15,500 nucleotides of DNA, taken from contig JAQTRB010000016.1 of the NCBI GenBank assembly GCA_028712015.1, forward strand, positions 1 to 15,500, written 5' to 3'. Shown one piece after another: positions 6,511 to 14,900 of this stretch. This stretch comes from Syntrophales bacterium (GTDB taxonomy: Bacteria; Desulfobacterota; Syntrophia; Syntrophales; UBA5619). Under the pieces are notes generated by a model. The model searched no databases and was not told the DNA's origin. It was given only the letters and a program-made list of their open reading frames with translations. Both the position numbers and the translations under genes were made by a program. The first letter of the stretch is position 1, and each line of letters starts with the position of its first letter.

Positions 6511-7107
6511 CTATTTGCATTTTTCTGACGGTTCATGGCTGCCGCCGTTGACCCACCAGTCGCTCTTGTCCTTGAACCACCAGTCCGACGAATCCGTATC
6601 GAGGATATCGGCGGCCAAGGTACGGGCGTTTTTTGTAGCGAGACGCAAAACGGCAAAACGGATCCATTCCCGGCTGTATTTGTTTCCCAGATCGCCGCAC
6701 TCCTTTAATTGAAGAATCAGCGAGAGCTGATCGGCATCCCTTGCCAGCAGCGATTCTTTTGTCTTTTTTTGATTGAACTCGTCAATGGCCTCCTCGATCT
6801 CCGTGCCGAAAAAAAGCGGTTCCGCCAGTTCCCGAATCGCCTTTTTCTCGTCCACCGCCACATACTTTTTATTCACATAGTTCATGTCTCCCGTGCGGGC
6901 CTCGGGCAGATCATGCATCAGACAGAGCCGGAGGACCTTCAGCTCGTCAGCCTCCGGATCCATTTTACAAAGAACGTAACCGATGTAAAGCGTTCGCAGA
7001 ACATGTTCGGCAACCGATTCGCACCCGGATCCGAGAAACTGAAACCCGCTCCGGGGGGTTTTCTGCAGCATCCCGACTTCGAAAAGAAAATCCGCGATCT
7101 CACTCAT
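6511..7107 (-). CDS. HD-domain hydrolase, YfbR/HDDC2-like (5'-deoxynucleotidase-like)
   Basis: The 198-residue soluble protein has the metal-binding pattern of HD phosphohydrolases: H35 in SVAEHV, H65-D66 in LMHDLPEA, and a later aspartate in LARDADQL (D124 or D126). The order SGFQFLG, SVAEHVLR, LMHDLPEARTGD matches the HDDC2/YfbR group, whose characterised members remove phosphate from 5'-deoxynucleotides. Substrate here is inferred. The C-terminus carries a short duplication, SDWWFKDKSDWWV, matching two copies of CCACCAGTC 24 bases apart in the DNA (6553-6561 and 6577-6585). The ATG at 7107 follows a modest GGA site. The small coiled-coil-like gene lies 29 bases upstream, so the two are probably one transcript. 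Confidence 0.88.
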   Translation of the reverse strand: MSEIADFLFEVGMLQKTPRSGFQFLGSGCESVAEHVLRTLYIGYVLCKMDPEADELKVLRLCLMHDLPEARTGDMNYVNKKYVAVDEKKAIRELAEPLFFGTEIEEAIDEFNQKKTKESLLARDADQLSLILQLKECGDLGNKYSREWIRFAVLRLATKNARTLAADILDTDSSDWWFKDKSDWWVNGGSHEPSEKCK

Positions 7108-7136
7108 CTTTTTCCATCACCGACCTTTACCGCGTC

Positions 7137-7379
7137 TCATCCCCTTTTCAGGGTCCGGATACGGGTCGCCATCATCTCGGCTATTTTTCGCACCTGCGTC
7201 TGAAGCGCGGCAACCCCTTCCGGTTTCTTGGCCGTCGCCATGTCCAGTTGCTCCTTCCAATATTCCAAAAGGGCAATCTCGTTTTCCTTCATCTTCCGGT
7301 CGAACCGTGTTTGCATCTCCCGGAGAAACGCCGCTTGCCTGTCCGTTTCCGTCATGATCCATCCTTCCATGGTCGGCAT
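7137..7379 (-). CDS. Small helical protein of unknown function
   Basis: This 80-residue protein is almost entirely charged and helical-looking (AAFLREMQTRFDRKMKENEIALLEYWKEQLDMA, then a second helix ending MMATRIRTLKRG). It has no signal peptide or membrane segment and no family that I recognise. The pattern suggests a coiled coil or two-helix hairpin. Two starts are credible: ATG at 7379 after GGAAGAG, and ATG at 7355 (MTETDRQ) after AAGGA with about 7-base spacing, giving 72 residues. It is the first gene of a probable two-gene unit with the HD-domain hydrolase 29 bases downstream. A longer overlapping frame on the same strand has a glycine/arginine/aspartate-rich translation and was judged to be a shadow. 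Confidence 0.65.
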   Translation of the reverse strand: MPTMEGWIMTETDRQAAFLREMQTRFDRKMKENEIALLEYWKEQLDMATAKKPEGVAALQTQVRKIAEMMATRIRTLKRG

Positions 7380-7731
7380 TCATCTCTTCCAAAACATTAG
7401 GGAAGCAGGTGATCCAACGATTGATCGCCTTTGAGGGTCTATACATCACGTGGGGCCGATCTTGCAACCCGGAAAATTGTTTCGGGCGCCGCGATAACCT
7501 CCCCTTCCCCGGGATCATTTCCCGTCGGCCTTTCCCGCTGGACTTTTTCACTTGAATATCGTATATGCAGCCTGATTTTTATCCGGCAGCACACGGTTGT
7601 ACGGAAAGTTTGTTCTACCATCATAGCGAAAAGATTCATTTTTACCGCCGCGAATCAAACGGAGACGGGCGGAACCGCCGAAATCACTCTCGCTTCAACA
7701 GCAGAACCGTTCCCAAAGGGAGAAAGGGCCT
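7380..7731. other. Divergent intergenic region
   Basis: About 350 bases separate two divergently transcribed genes and should hold both promoters. Frames crossing it have no family resemblance and poor starts. On the plus side ATATCGTATAT lies at about 7557-7567 and a compact GGCGG-AA-CCGCC hairpin at 7668-7679, the latter within the likely leader of the acyl-CoA dehydrogenase gene. No clear sigma-70 or sigma-54 promoter was found for the plus strand. Confidence 0.6.
7438..7467 (-). promoter_or_regulatory. Weak candidate promoter for the small helical protein/HD gene pair
   Basis: On the minus strand TTGCAA (7462-7467) and TATAGA (7438-7443) are 18 bases apart, each matching the sigma-70 consensus at 4 of 6 positions. 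The palindrome CACGTG (7447-7452) lies in the spacer. The boxes are about 60 bases upstream of the ATG at 7379. Confidence 0.3.
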
Positions 7732-8922
7732 ATGGCACTCGACTTCGAATTCACGTTGGAGCAAAAAATGATTGAGGAGATCGTCTGGCGCTGGGCGTCC
7801 GCCTGGCTGGAACCGCAGATGGAGGAGCTCTACGAGAATGACCGTATGCCTCCGGATCTCTTCCGAGAACTGGGGAAAATCGGCGTGAACGGCATCGTCT
7901 TCGAAGAAAAATACGGCGGGGCAGGCCTCGGATACGTGGAGACGCTCCTCGTCTATGAAACAATCGCCCGGGTAAGCAACGCTCTGGCAATGACCGTAGG
8001 CGCCAGCCAGACCCTCTGTTTCGACAACTTCCGGCGGAATGCAACGGAGGAGCAGCGGGTGGAGATCCTCCCCAAGGCTTGCAGCGGAGAGTACATCGGC
8101 TGCCTGGGGATCACCGAACCCAACGCCGGATCCGATGCGATGGGGTTGAGCACACGGGCCGTCAAGGTCAATGACCGCTATATCATCAATGGAAGCAAGA
8201 CCTTCATTACCAACGGCACTGTCGCCGATTTCATGCTCTTCTATGCCAAGACCGAACCGTCGCGCGGATCGCACGGGATCTCCGCCTTCTACTTCCTTAC
8301 CGACGGCATGAAAGGTCTCCACCGAGAGAAGATCAAGAAATGGGGCATGCGCTCCTCCCCCACGGCCTTGATTACCTTCGAAGACATGGAACTTCCCGAG
8401 GAGAATCTGATCGGCGGGTTGAATCGCGGCGGGGCGATTCTCACCAATGGTCTCTGCACGGAACGAATCACGCTGAGCGGCTGCTGTCTGGGATCGCAGC
8501 GCGCCTGCCTCGAACTGAGCCTCCAGTATGCGCGGGAACGGGTGCAGTTCGGAAAGCCGATCTCCTCCTTTCAGTTCATCCAGGGAAAGCTGGCCGACAT
8601 GTACACCCATTACATGGCTTCCAAGTGGATGGCTTACAGCGCCGCCGCCTACTGTGACTCGCTGGAAAAAAAGGTCGGGGGGAAGGGAACGGATCTCGAC
8701 CGCAAGGCAGCCGCCGCCCTTCTCTTCTGCGGGGAGATGGGAACAAAGGTGGCCGCGGACGCCGTTCAGATTCACGGAGGCTACGGCTACTGCCAGGAAT
8801 ATCCGGTCTCGCGACATTATCTCGATCAGAAACTCTGGGACATCGGCGCAGGCACCGCGGAGGTGCGCCGGATGATCATCGCCCGCGAGCTTCTCCGAGA
8901 CAATTTCCAGAGCGCGCGTTGA
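7732..8922 (+). CDS. Acyl-CoA dehydrogenase, isovaleryl-CoA dehydrogenase-like
   Basis: This 396-residue flavoenzyme would oxidise a short or branched acyl-CoA to the 2-enoyl-CoA, passing electrons to electron-transfer flavoprotein. Length and motifs are standard: ITEPNAGSDA (127-136), NGSKTFITNG (153-162), the ARERVQFGKPISSFQFIQGKLADM region (267-290) and QIHGGYGY (346-353). Most family members have their catalytic glutamate in a YEGT motif near the C-terminus; here that position reads GAGT (372-375). As in isovaleryl-CoA dehydrogenase, a glutamate in GLCTERITLSG (E244) is well placed to be the base. This favours branched-chain substrates or a relative, but the specificity is inferred. The ATG at 7732 follows AAAGGGAGAAAGGG. 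The PP-loop gene begins 24 bases after the stop. Confidence 0.92.
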   Translation: MALDFEFTLEQKMIEEIVWRWASAWLEPQMEELYENDRMPPDLFRELGKIGVNGIVFEEKYGGAGLGYVETLLVYETIARVSNALAMTVGASQTLCFDNFRRNATEEQRVEILPKACSGEYIGCLGITEPNAGSDAMGLSTRAVKVNDRYIINGSKTFITNGTVADFMLFYAKTEPSRGSHGISAFYFLTDGMKGLHREKIKKWGMRSSPTALITFEDMELPEENLIGGLNRGGAILTNGLCTERITLSGCCLGSQRACLELSLQYARERVQFGKPISSFQFIQGKLADMYTHYMASKWMAYSAAAYCDSLEKKVGGKGTDLDRKAAAALLFCGEMGTKVAADAVQIHGGYGYCQEYPVSRHYLDQKLWDIGAGTAEVRRMIIARELLRDNFQSAR

Positions 8923-8946
8923 GCACATAAGGCATAAGGAAGGATA

Positions 8947-9924
8947 TTGAAAACAAAAGCCATTGCTCTTTTTTCAGGGGGGCTGGACAGCATCCTGGCC
9001 TTCAAGGTCGTCGCGGAACAGGGGATCGATGTCCGGGGGATCACCTTCTCGACCCCGTTTTTCGGCTCGGAAAAGGCCCGTGCGGCGGCACGGCTGGTCG
9101 GTCTTCCGCTCACCGAAATCGACATTACGGGAGAACACCTGCGGATGCTGCGTTCGCCCCGATACGGATACGGGAAAAACTTGAACCCCTGCATCGATTG
9201 TCACACGTTGATGCTGAAAATTGCGGGACAGCGGATGGAGCGGGAGGGGGCTGATTTTGTCCTTACCGGGGAAGTGCTCGGCCAGCGGCCCATGTCTCAG
9301 GGGAAACAGTCCCTTTACGTCGTGGCCAAAAACGCCGGCTATCCGGATCGAATCCTTCGTCCCCTCAGCGCCAAACTCCTCCCGGAGACCGAACCGGAGC
9401 GGTCGGGAAAGGTCAACCGCGATCGCCTCGGCGACATTCAGGGACGCGGACGAAAACGGCAAATGGAAATGGCCGTGCACTACGGCGTCACCTCTTATCC
9501 TGCTCCTGCCGGCGGTTGTCTGCTGACCGATCCCATCTTCTCCCATCGTCTTCGCGATCTTTTCAACCGGCATCCCGACCATCGCATCCGGGATATCGAA
9601 CTGCTGAAGGTGGGAAGACATTTTCGCCTCTCGGAGACGACGAAGGCCGTGGTCGGACGAAACGCCATGGACAACGAAACGATTGAACGGCTGGCCGAGG
9701 CGGACGATGCGATAATCCGGATCGCCTCCTTTCCGGGGCCAACCGTTCTCATTCCCGGCGGCGGCGATGACGAAACGCGACATCTGGCGGGCCGAATCTG
9801 CGCCCGTTACAGCGACGCGCCCCAGGATCGCGAGGTCACCGTACAGCTCAGCCGGAACGCCGATGTCTCACCGCTCAAAGTTACGGCCCTGCCGCCGGAA
9901 ACGACGGAATCCATGCGGATCTGA
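8947..9924 (+). CDS. PP-loop thiouridylase-like protein with C-terminal DUF814/NFACT-R-like domain
   Basis: The 325-residue protein starts with the ATP-pyrophosphatase PP-loop SGGLDS (10-15), which activates a substrate by adenylation, as in MnmA and ThiI. PCIDCH (81-86, C82 and C85), TGEVLGQRPMSQ (107-118) and PAPAGGCLL (185-193, C191) follow. C191 is placed like the second cysteine of MnmA, so sulfur transfer to tRNA is plausible but not shown. The C-terminal part (KVGRHFRL, VVGRNAMDNE, then FPGPTVLIPGG) resembles the DUF814/NFACT-R domain, a nucleic-acid-associated module. The start codon is TTG at 8947, chosen because AAGGAAGGATA immediately precedes it and no ATG fits. It probably shares a transcript with the acyl-CoA dehydrogenase gene 24 bases upstream. 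It meets the DUF4301 gene tail to tail, 16 bases apart. Confidence 0.85.
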   Translation: MKTKAIALFSGGLDSILAFKVVAEQGIDVRGITFSTPFFGSEKARAAARLVGLPLTEIDITGEHLRMLRSPRYGYGKNLNPCIDCHTLMLKIAGQRMEREGADFVLTGEVLGQRPMSQGKQSLYVVAKNAGYPDRILRPLSAKLLPETEPERSGKVNRDRLGDIQGRGRKRQMEMAVHYGVTSYPAPAGGCLLTDPIFSHRLRDLFNRHPDHRIRDIELLKVGRHFRLSETTKAVVGRNAMDNETIERLAEADDAIIRIASFPGPTVLIPGGGDDETRHLAGRICARYSDAPQDREVTVQLSRNADVSPLKVTALPPETTESMRI

Positions 9925-9940
9925 TCGATGGAAGACGGTC

Positions 9941-11485
9941 TTAAAGGTGTTGCGGCCGGAGGAGATCCGCAACGGTCTTGACCGGATTGAACGTGGCCAG
10001 AGGAACCTCAATGAAGACGGTTGTCCAGAAGGCCATCGATCCATTCCAGAGGCCGGGTCTCTCCAATGCAAGGAGTTCCCTCCCTTTCTCCGATTTCTGC
10101 GCAATCGCCGCCGTCGTCGGATCGACGAACGCCGGAAGATCGAATTTTCGTCCACGGAAATCCCGGACGCCGCAGACCAGATCGACGGGATTGAAGTGCG
10201 TGGCGGACGACCATACGGCACACTGTTTTGAATCGTTCCGATTCACCTGCGACTCTTCGATAATCTGGACAGAAGCTCCGCCCGGATCATCGGGATCATC
10301 CACCCAGAATGGGCCGCCCCCCGGCTCTCCCTCATTCTTGACCATCCCGCAGACCCGGAGTGGCCGGTTCAGTTTCCGGAAGAGAAACGACCGCTTCTCG
10401 GAAACGGTGAGTTCGTGGAAACGGGTCGGCAGGACCGTGTTCAAACTTCTTTCGCAGAAATCAGCGATTCCCTCCAGCTCCGCTTCCGTACCGCTTTCCT
10501 GCTCGATCCCGCGCAGGAAGCCGAAGATCTCCTGCTGAATCCGAATCAGGTATCCGGCAAGAAGCCGTTTCCAGAGGAGCGTTTCCGGCTTAAGACGGTC
10601 GGGAACGATGTTGTCGATGTTCTTGAGAAAGACGATGTCCGCGTCCAGCGTGTTGAGGTTGGCAAGCAACGCCCCGTGACCTCCCGGGCGAAAAATCAGC
10701 TCTCCCCTCTCCGTTCGCAACGGTTGATCATCGGGATCGACGGCCATGGTATCGGTTTCCGGATCCTGCGTCGAGAGGCCAACATCGAAGATTGTTTCCA
10801 GACGGGACTCATACGCGGGAACGGCCCGCGACAGCAACCTCCGGACGGCAGCCGCGTGCTCGCGGGAGACGGTGAAATGGATCCGGGAAATGTTATCCGC
10901 ATTGCGCGCATACAGGGCGCCCTCGACCAGATGTTCCTCGATGGCGGTTCGGGCTCCATCCGGGTAGGCATGAAATTTCAAAAGAGCCTTGGGAAGGCAG
11001 CCGAAGTTCAGACCTTCCCCCGTCAAGATGTATTTCATGATGGTCGCGGACTGTTTCGTCTCCAGAAGCGCCTTCAAATCCTGTCCTTTGGCGGCCATCG
11101 CCGTCACAAGATCGTTGAAAAAGGCAAAATTCTTTAGATCACGAATAAAGATATCCGCTTCGGTCTGATCGGCAAATCCCCCATTGTCCAGACAGCGGTA
11201 CCAATCCCGGAACATTCGGCTGGCCGCCCCGGAGGCGGGAACGAATTTCATGAACCGCCGCGTTCGGTACGCCTCATCACACGACTGTAGATGCAGGGGC
11301 CGTTCCGCTTCGGAAAGAACGACGATCCCGTCCCCCGCTCGGCAGGGCCGATTCAGGCGAACCGGTGGAACACCCCGTCGGAAAACCGTGAGCTGTCTCT
11401 CAATTTCCGCGACGGTCAAGCCGTGGGCTGCGATCTGTTTTTTGTCTTTTGCGGACCAGCCGTCCGCGCCCTCGATCTTTCTCAC
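9941..11485 (-). CDS. DUF4301 family protein, nucleotidyltransferase-like
   Basis: This protein of about 514 residues matches the DUF4301 pattern, including FVPASGAASRMF, LPKALLKFH and IHFTVSREH. Several segments resemble UDP-sugar pyrophosphorylases: ASGAASRM in place of the glycine-rich nucleotide loop, the LPKALL lysine motif, STQDPETDTMAVD, RPGGHGALLANL and IVFLKNIDNI. I infer a GT-A-fold nucleotidyltransferase, perhaps acting on a sugar phosphate; no activity is established from the sequence. I chose GTG at 11485 because AAGGATGGG lies upstream and the text from there (KIEGADGWSAKDKKQIAAHG) looks like the domain start. A longer version begins with TTG at 11542, adds 19 polar residues and has no ribosome binding site. 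A TTGACA box at 11574-11579 lies upstream but has no good -10. The efflux genes precede it on the same strand. Confidence 0.83.
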   Translation of the reverse strand: MRKIEGADGWSAKDKKQIAAHGLTVAEIERQLTVFRRGVPPVRLNRPCRAGDGIVVLSEAERPLHLQSCDEAYRTRRFMKFVPASGAASRMFRDWYRCLDNGGFADQTEADIFIRDLKNFAFFNDLVTAMAAKGQDLKALLETKQSATIMKYILTGEGLNFGCLPKALLKFHAYPDGARTAIEEHLVEGALYARNADNISRIHFTVSREHAAAVRRLLSRAVPAYESRLETIFDVGLSTQDPETDTMAVDPDDQPLRTERGELIFRPGGHGALLANLNTLDADIVFLKNIDNIVPDRLKPETLLWKRLLAGYLIRIQQEIFGFLRGIEQESGTEAELEGIADFCERSLNTVLPTRFHELTVSEKRSFLFRKLNRPLRVCGMVKNEGEPGGGPFWVDDPDDPGGASVQIIEESQVNRNDSKQCAVWSSATHFNPVDLVCGVRDFRGRKFDLPAFVDPTTAAIAQKSEKGRELLALERPGLWNGSMAFWTTVFIEVPLATFNPVKTVADLLRPQHL

Positions 11486-11606
11486 TTTTTCCCATCCTTG
11501 TGTCTGTTTCTGTCGGGTAGGAGCGTTGCCCGCTTCCGACAATTGTTTTGAGTCTGCGTCCGCTGCAGGGCTTTGTCAAGGTTTTTCCCGGAGCCGAAAA
11601 ACGGCG

Positions 11607-11897
11607 TCACAGATTTTCCTCCATGGGCAGCAGGAACCCCCGGACTCCGGCCCGCGGATGATCTTCCTTGATCCGGTGAATCCATTCCCTGATTCGGGAA
11701 ACTTCATCGTCGGCCACGACCAGCATCAGGATGTTGTTTTTCCCGGGCCAGCAATGGGTACCCAACTTCGGCTCCGTCTCCGTTCCTTCTCCCCGCGCCG
11801 CCACCGTCTTGGTGTAGCTATGGATCCCCGCTTCCTTCAACGAGGCAATCACATCCTCATCCGCCGCCTCGCCATAGATAATCAGAAACATTTTCAC
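11607..11897 (-). CDS. PII-like small protein linked to the RND efflux genes
   Basis: The 96-residue protein has the short alternating strand and helix layout of PII-like trimers: KMFLIIYGEAADEDVIASLKE, the loop motif GEGTETEPKLGTHCWPGKNN (37-56) and LMLVVADDEVSRIREWI. PII proteins sense small molecules such as nucleotides; similar small PII-like proteins have been noted next to RND heavy-metal efflux genes. The ligand here is unknown. C49 sits in the loop, where relatives as I recall them often have threonine (GTHTWPG). I chose GTG at 11897 because AGGGAGG lies 9 bases upstream. An in-frame ATG at 11933 has no ribosome binding site, and ATG at 11891 is too far from it. The gene follows the RND pump by 57 bases and is probably in the same operon. 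Confidence 0.8.
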   Translation of the reverse strand: MKMFLIIYGEAADEDVIASLKEAGIHSYTKTVAARGEGTETEPKLGTHCWPGKNNILMLVVADDEVSRIREWIHRIKEDHPRAGVRGFLLPMEENL

Positions 11898-11954
11898 GAT
11901 CGCCAGCCTCCCTTCTCGGCGGTTCAACCGCATTTGCGGCCGCGGTCGATTCCA

Positions 11955-14900
11955 TCAATCCAACCGCTTCGGCGTTCCGTCGACCTTGAATGCCTCCGTC
12001 TTTTTCGTCGTTCCCTCCCCCTTTTTACGGCGTCGCGTAAAGATGATCTGCCAGTCATCAAAGAGATCATAGGCAGCCGGGACGACCACGAGGGTCAGAA
12101 AAAGGGAGGTCAGGAGTCCGCCGATAACCGTAATGCCCATCGGAGAACGGGTTTCCGCACCCTCCCCTACGCCGAAGGCCACCGGCAACATCCCGAAAAC
12201 CATTGCGAAGGTGGTCATCAGGATCGGCCGCAGCCGGACGGGGCCTGCCCGCAGGATCGCCTCCCGTCGCGGAACACCCCGTGCCCGGAGAACATTCGTG
12301 TAATCCACGAGCAGGATCGCGTTTTTCTTGACCAACCCCATCAGCAGGATGAGACCGATAAAGCTGAAGATGCTGAGCGTGTTTCCCGTCAGGATCAGGG
12401 CCCCGAACGCCCCGATGAACGATAGCGGCATGGCCAGCAAGACCGTAAAGGGGTGGACGAAGCTCTCGAATTGCGCGGCCAGAACCATGTACGCCATGGT
12501 TACTCCCAGAAGGATCGCGAACAGAAGGTATCCGAAGGATTCCGCCATCGTATCGGCCTGCCCCCGGTACTTGGGAATGTAATCGGAAGGCAGGATCCGC
12601 TCCGCAATGCCGTTGAGTTCCCCGATCGCCTCTCCCAGCGGAATCCCCTCGAGGTTGGCAAACAGGTTAATGGCCCGCTGGCGGTCGACCCGGTTGATGA
12701 CACTCGGGCCGCCCCCCTCCTGGACACGGACGAGGTTGCGCAACTCCACCAGACGCCCGTCGCGCGCCCGGACGTAAATCCTGCCCAGGTCGTCCGGATC
12801 TCGCCTCTCCTCCGGATTGAGGCGGATCCTCAGGTCGTAGCGCTTTCCCCGACTTTCATCCTTGAACTTGGTCACATCGGTCTCGCCGCTGATCAGGATG
12901 TTGATCGCTTCGGCAATGGTCGAGACATCCACGCCGAGGTCGGCCGCCTTATCCCGATCGATAAACACCTTGAGCTCCGGCTTGCCCATCTCCAGGGAGG
13001 TGTCGACATCCACAACCCCCGGACGCTTGGCAAACTCGCCGGCAATCTTTTTCGAATAGGTTTGGATCGCGGTCAGATCCGGCCCGCGGATGCTGTATTG
13101 AATCGGAACTTGCCGCAGGCCGCCGCCGATCATCGAGAAGTCTTCCGCCGACACCTTGAGGCCGGGGAATTTGCGCAGTCTCTCACGGATTTCCTTCTTC
13201 AAATCCATTTGGGTTTTTTTCCGTTCAGCCTTCGGTACGAGGCTGGTCATGAGAATCGCACGGTTGACCGAATTGCCGATTCCCAGTCGGTAAAAAACGG
13301 CTCGGACCTCCGGCATTTTTCTCAGAATCTCCTCCGCCGGCCGGAAGAGCTCATCCGCCTTTTCCACGGAATAGTCGATCGGCGCCTCCAGACGAACGAC
13401 AAATTGCCCCTGGTCCTCCGGCGGGGTGAACTCCTTCCCGATAAATTTCGTCATGTAAAGGCTTCCCGCGAAAAGGATCATCGCCCCAACGAGGATGATC
13501 ACGCGGTGGTCCAGGGAAAAGGCCAGGATACGGCGGTACCCTCCTTCCATCTTCTTGTAGGCCCGATCGAATCCATTCGCCAGGTCGCCCAGCAGGCCCC
13601 GCGACGCCGGGGAGACCGTTGTCTGCGTTCCGGGATCCGCTCCCTTCCTCGAATGCAATCGCTTCAGGAAGATCGAGGCGAGCATCGGCGTCAGCGTGAA
13701 GGAAACCAGCAGGGAGACGAGGACCGAGAAGACGACCGTTAACGCAAACTGGAGAAAGAACCGCCCGATCATCCCCTTCATAAAGGCGACCGGCAGGAAG
13801 ATCGCGACGATCGCGAAGGTGGTCGCCATCACCGCCAGCCCGATTTCCGAAGTGGCGAAGGTTGCGGCCTCGCGCGGCGACATCCCCTCCTCGACGTGGC
13901 GGTAGATGTTTTCGATAACGATGATTGCGTCATCGATCAAAAGACCGACGGAAAGGGTCAGCGCCAGCATCGTCATGTTGTTGAAGGTGAAGCCGAAGGC
14001 CCGGATCAGCGCGAAGGTCGCAATGATCGAGATCGGCAGGGCAACTGCGCTGATCAGCGTCGTCCGGCCGTTCTGCAGGAAGATAAAGACCGCTAGAATC
14101 GCGAACACCCCCCCGAGAATCAAGTGCTTCTGCACCTCGGAGATGGAGCGTCTGATGAATGTGGACTGGTCGATGGCGATATTCAGCTTCATCCCCGGCG
14201 GAAGGGTCTTGTTGATCTTTTCAATCTCCAACTTTACCGCGTTGACGACGGCGACGGTATTGGTCCCGGATTGCTTCTGAACGCCCAGCCCTACGGCGGG
14301 AATTCCATTGAAACGGGCAATGTCTCGCCGCTCCTGCATTCCGTCCTCGACTCTGCCGATATCCCGCAGGCGCACGGGCGCTCCCCTGTCGTAGGCAATG
14401 ACCAGATCGTTGAAATCGGCGACCTTGAGAAACTCGCCCTTCACTTTGATCGTGTACTCCTTGGTGAGACTCTCGATCCGGCCGGCGGGAAGTTCGATGT
14501 TCTGTTTCTTCAGCGCCGCCACGACATCGTTGGGGGACAGTCCGTAGGCCTGAAGTTTGGCGGCTTCAAGCCAGACCCGGACCTGGCGGAGTTGGAGGCC
14601 GCCCAACTGGATATCCCCGACGCCGTTGATCCGCTGCAGTTGCTCCTTCAGGACCTCGTCGACGTATGTGGACAGCTCCCGGATCGACTTCTGACCGGAG
14701 AGATTCAGCCACAAGACCGCCGTCGCGTCGGGATCGACCTTCGCGATCCGCGGCTCATCGATATCATCGGGAAGCTTGTTACGGATCAACGCGACCTTCT
14801 CCCGCACGTCCTGAACGGCCAGGTCGATATCCCGCTCGAGGACGAATTCCACCGTAACCCGGGAATCCCCCTCGGTACTGCTGGAGGTGATGGACTTCAC

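Noticed and set aside
7117..7551. 144-codon minus-strand frame overlapping the small helical protein gene
   Set aside because: Its translation is rich in Gly, Arg and Asp with no pattern, while the alternative frame gives a regular helical protein with good ribosome binding sites.
7733..7747. TGGCAC at the start of the dehydrogenase gene as a sigma-54 -24 element
   Set aside because: The required GC at -12 is missing at the correct spacing and the site lies inside the coding sequence.
7684..8928. Minus-strand 414-codon frame opposite the acyl-CoA dehydrogenase gene
   Set aside because: It spans the whole dehydrogenase gene in antisense. The sense strand carries all the conserved motifs, so this is a high-GC shadow frame.
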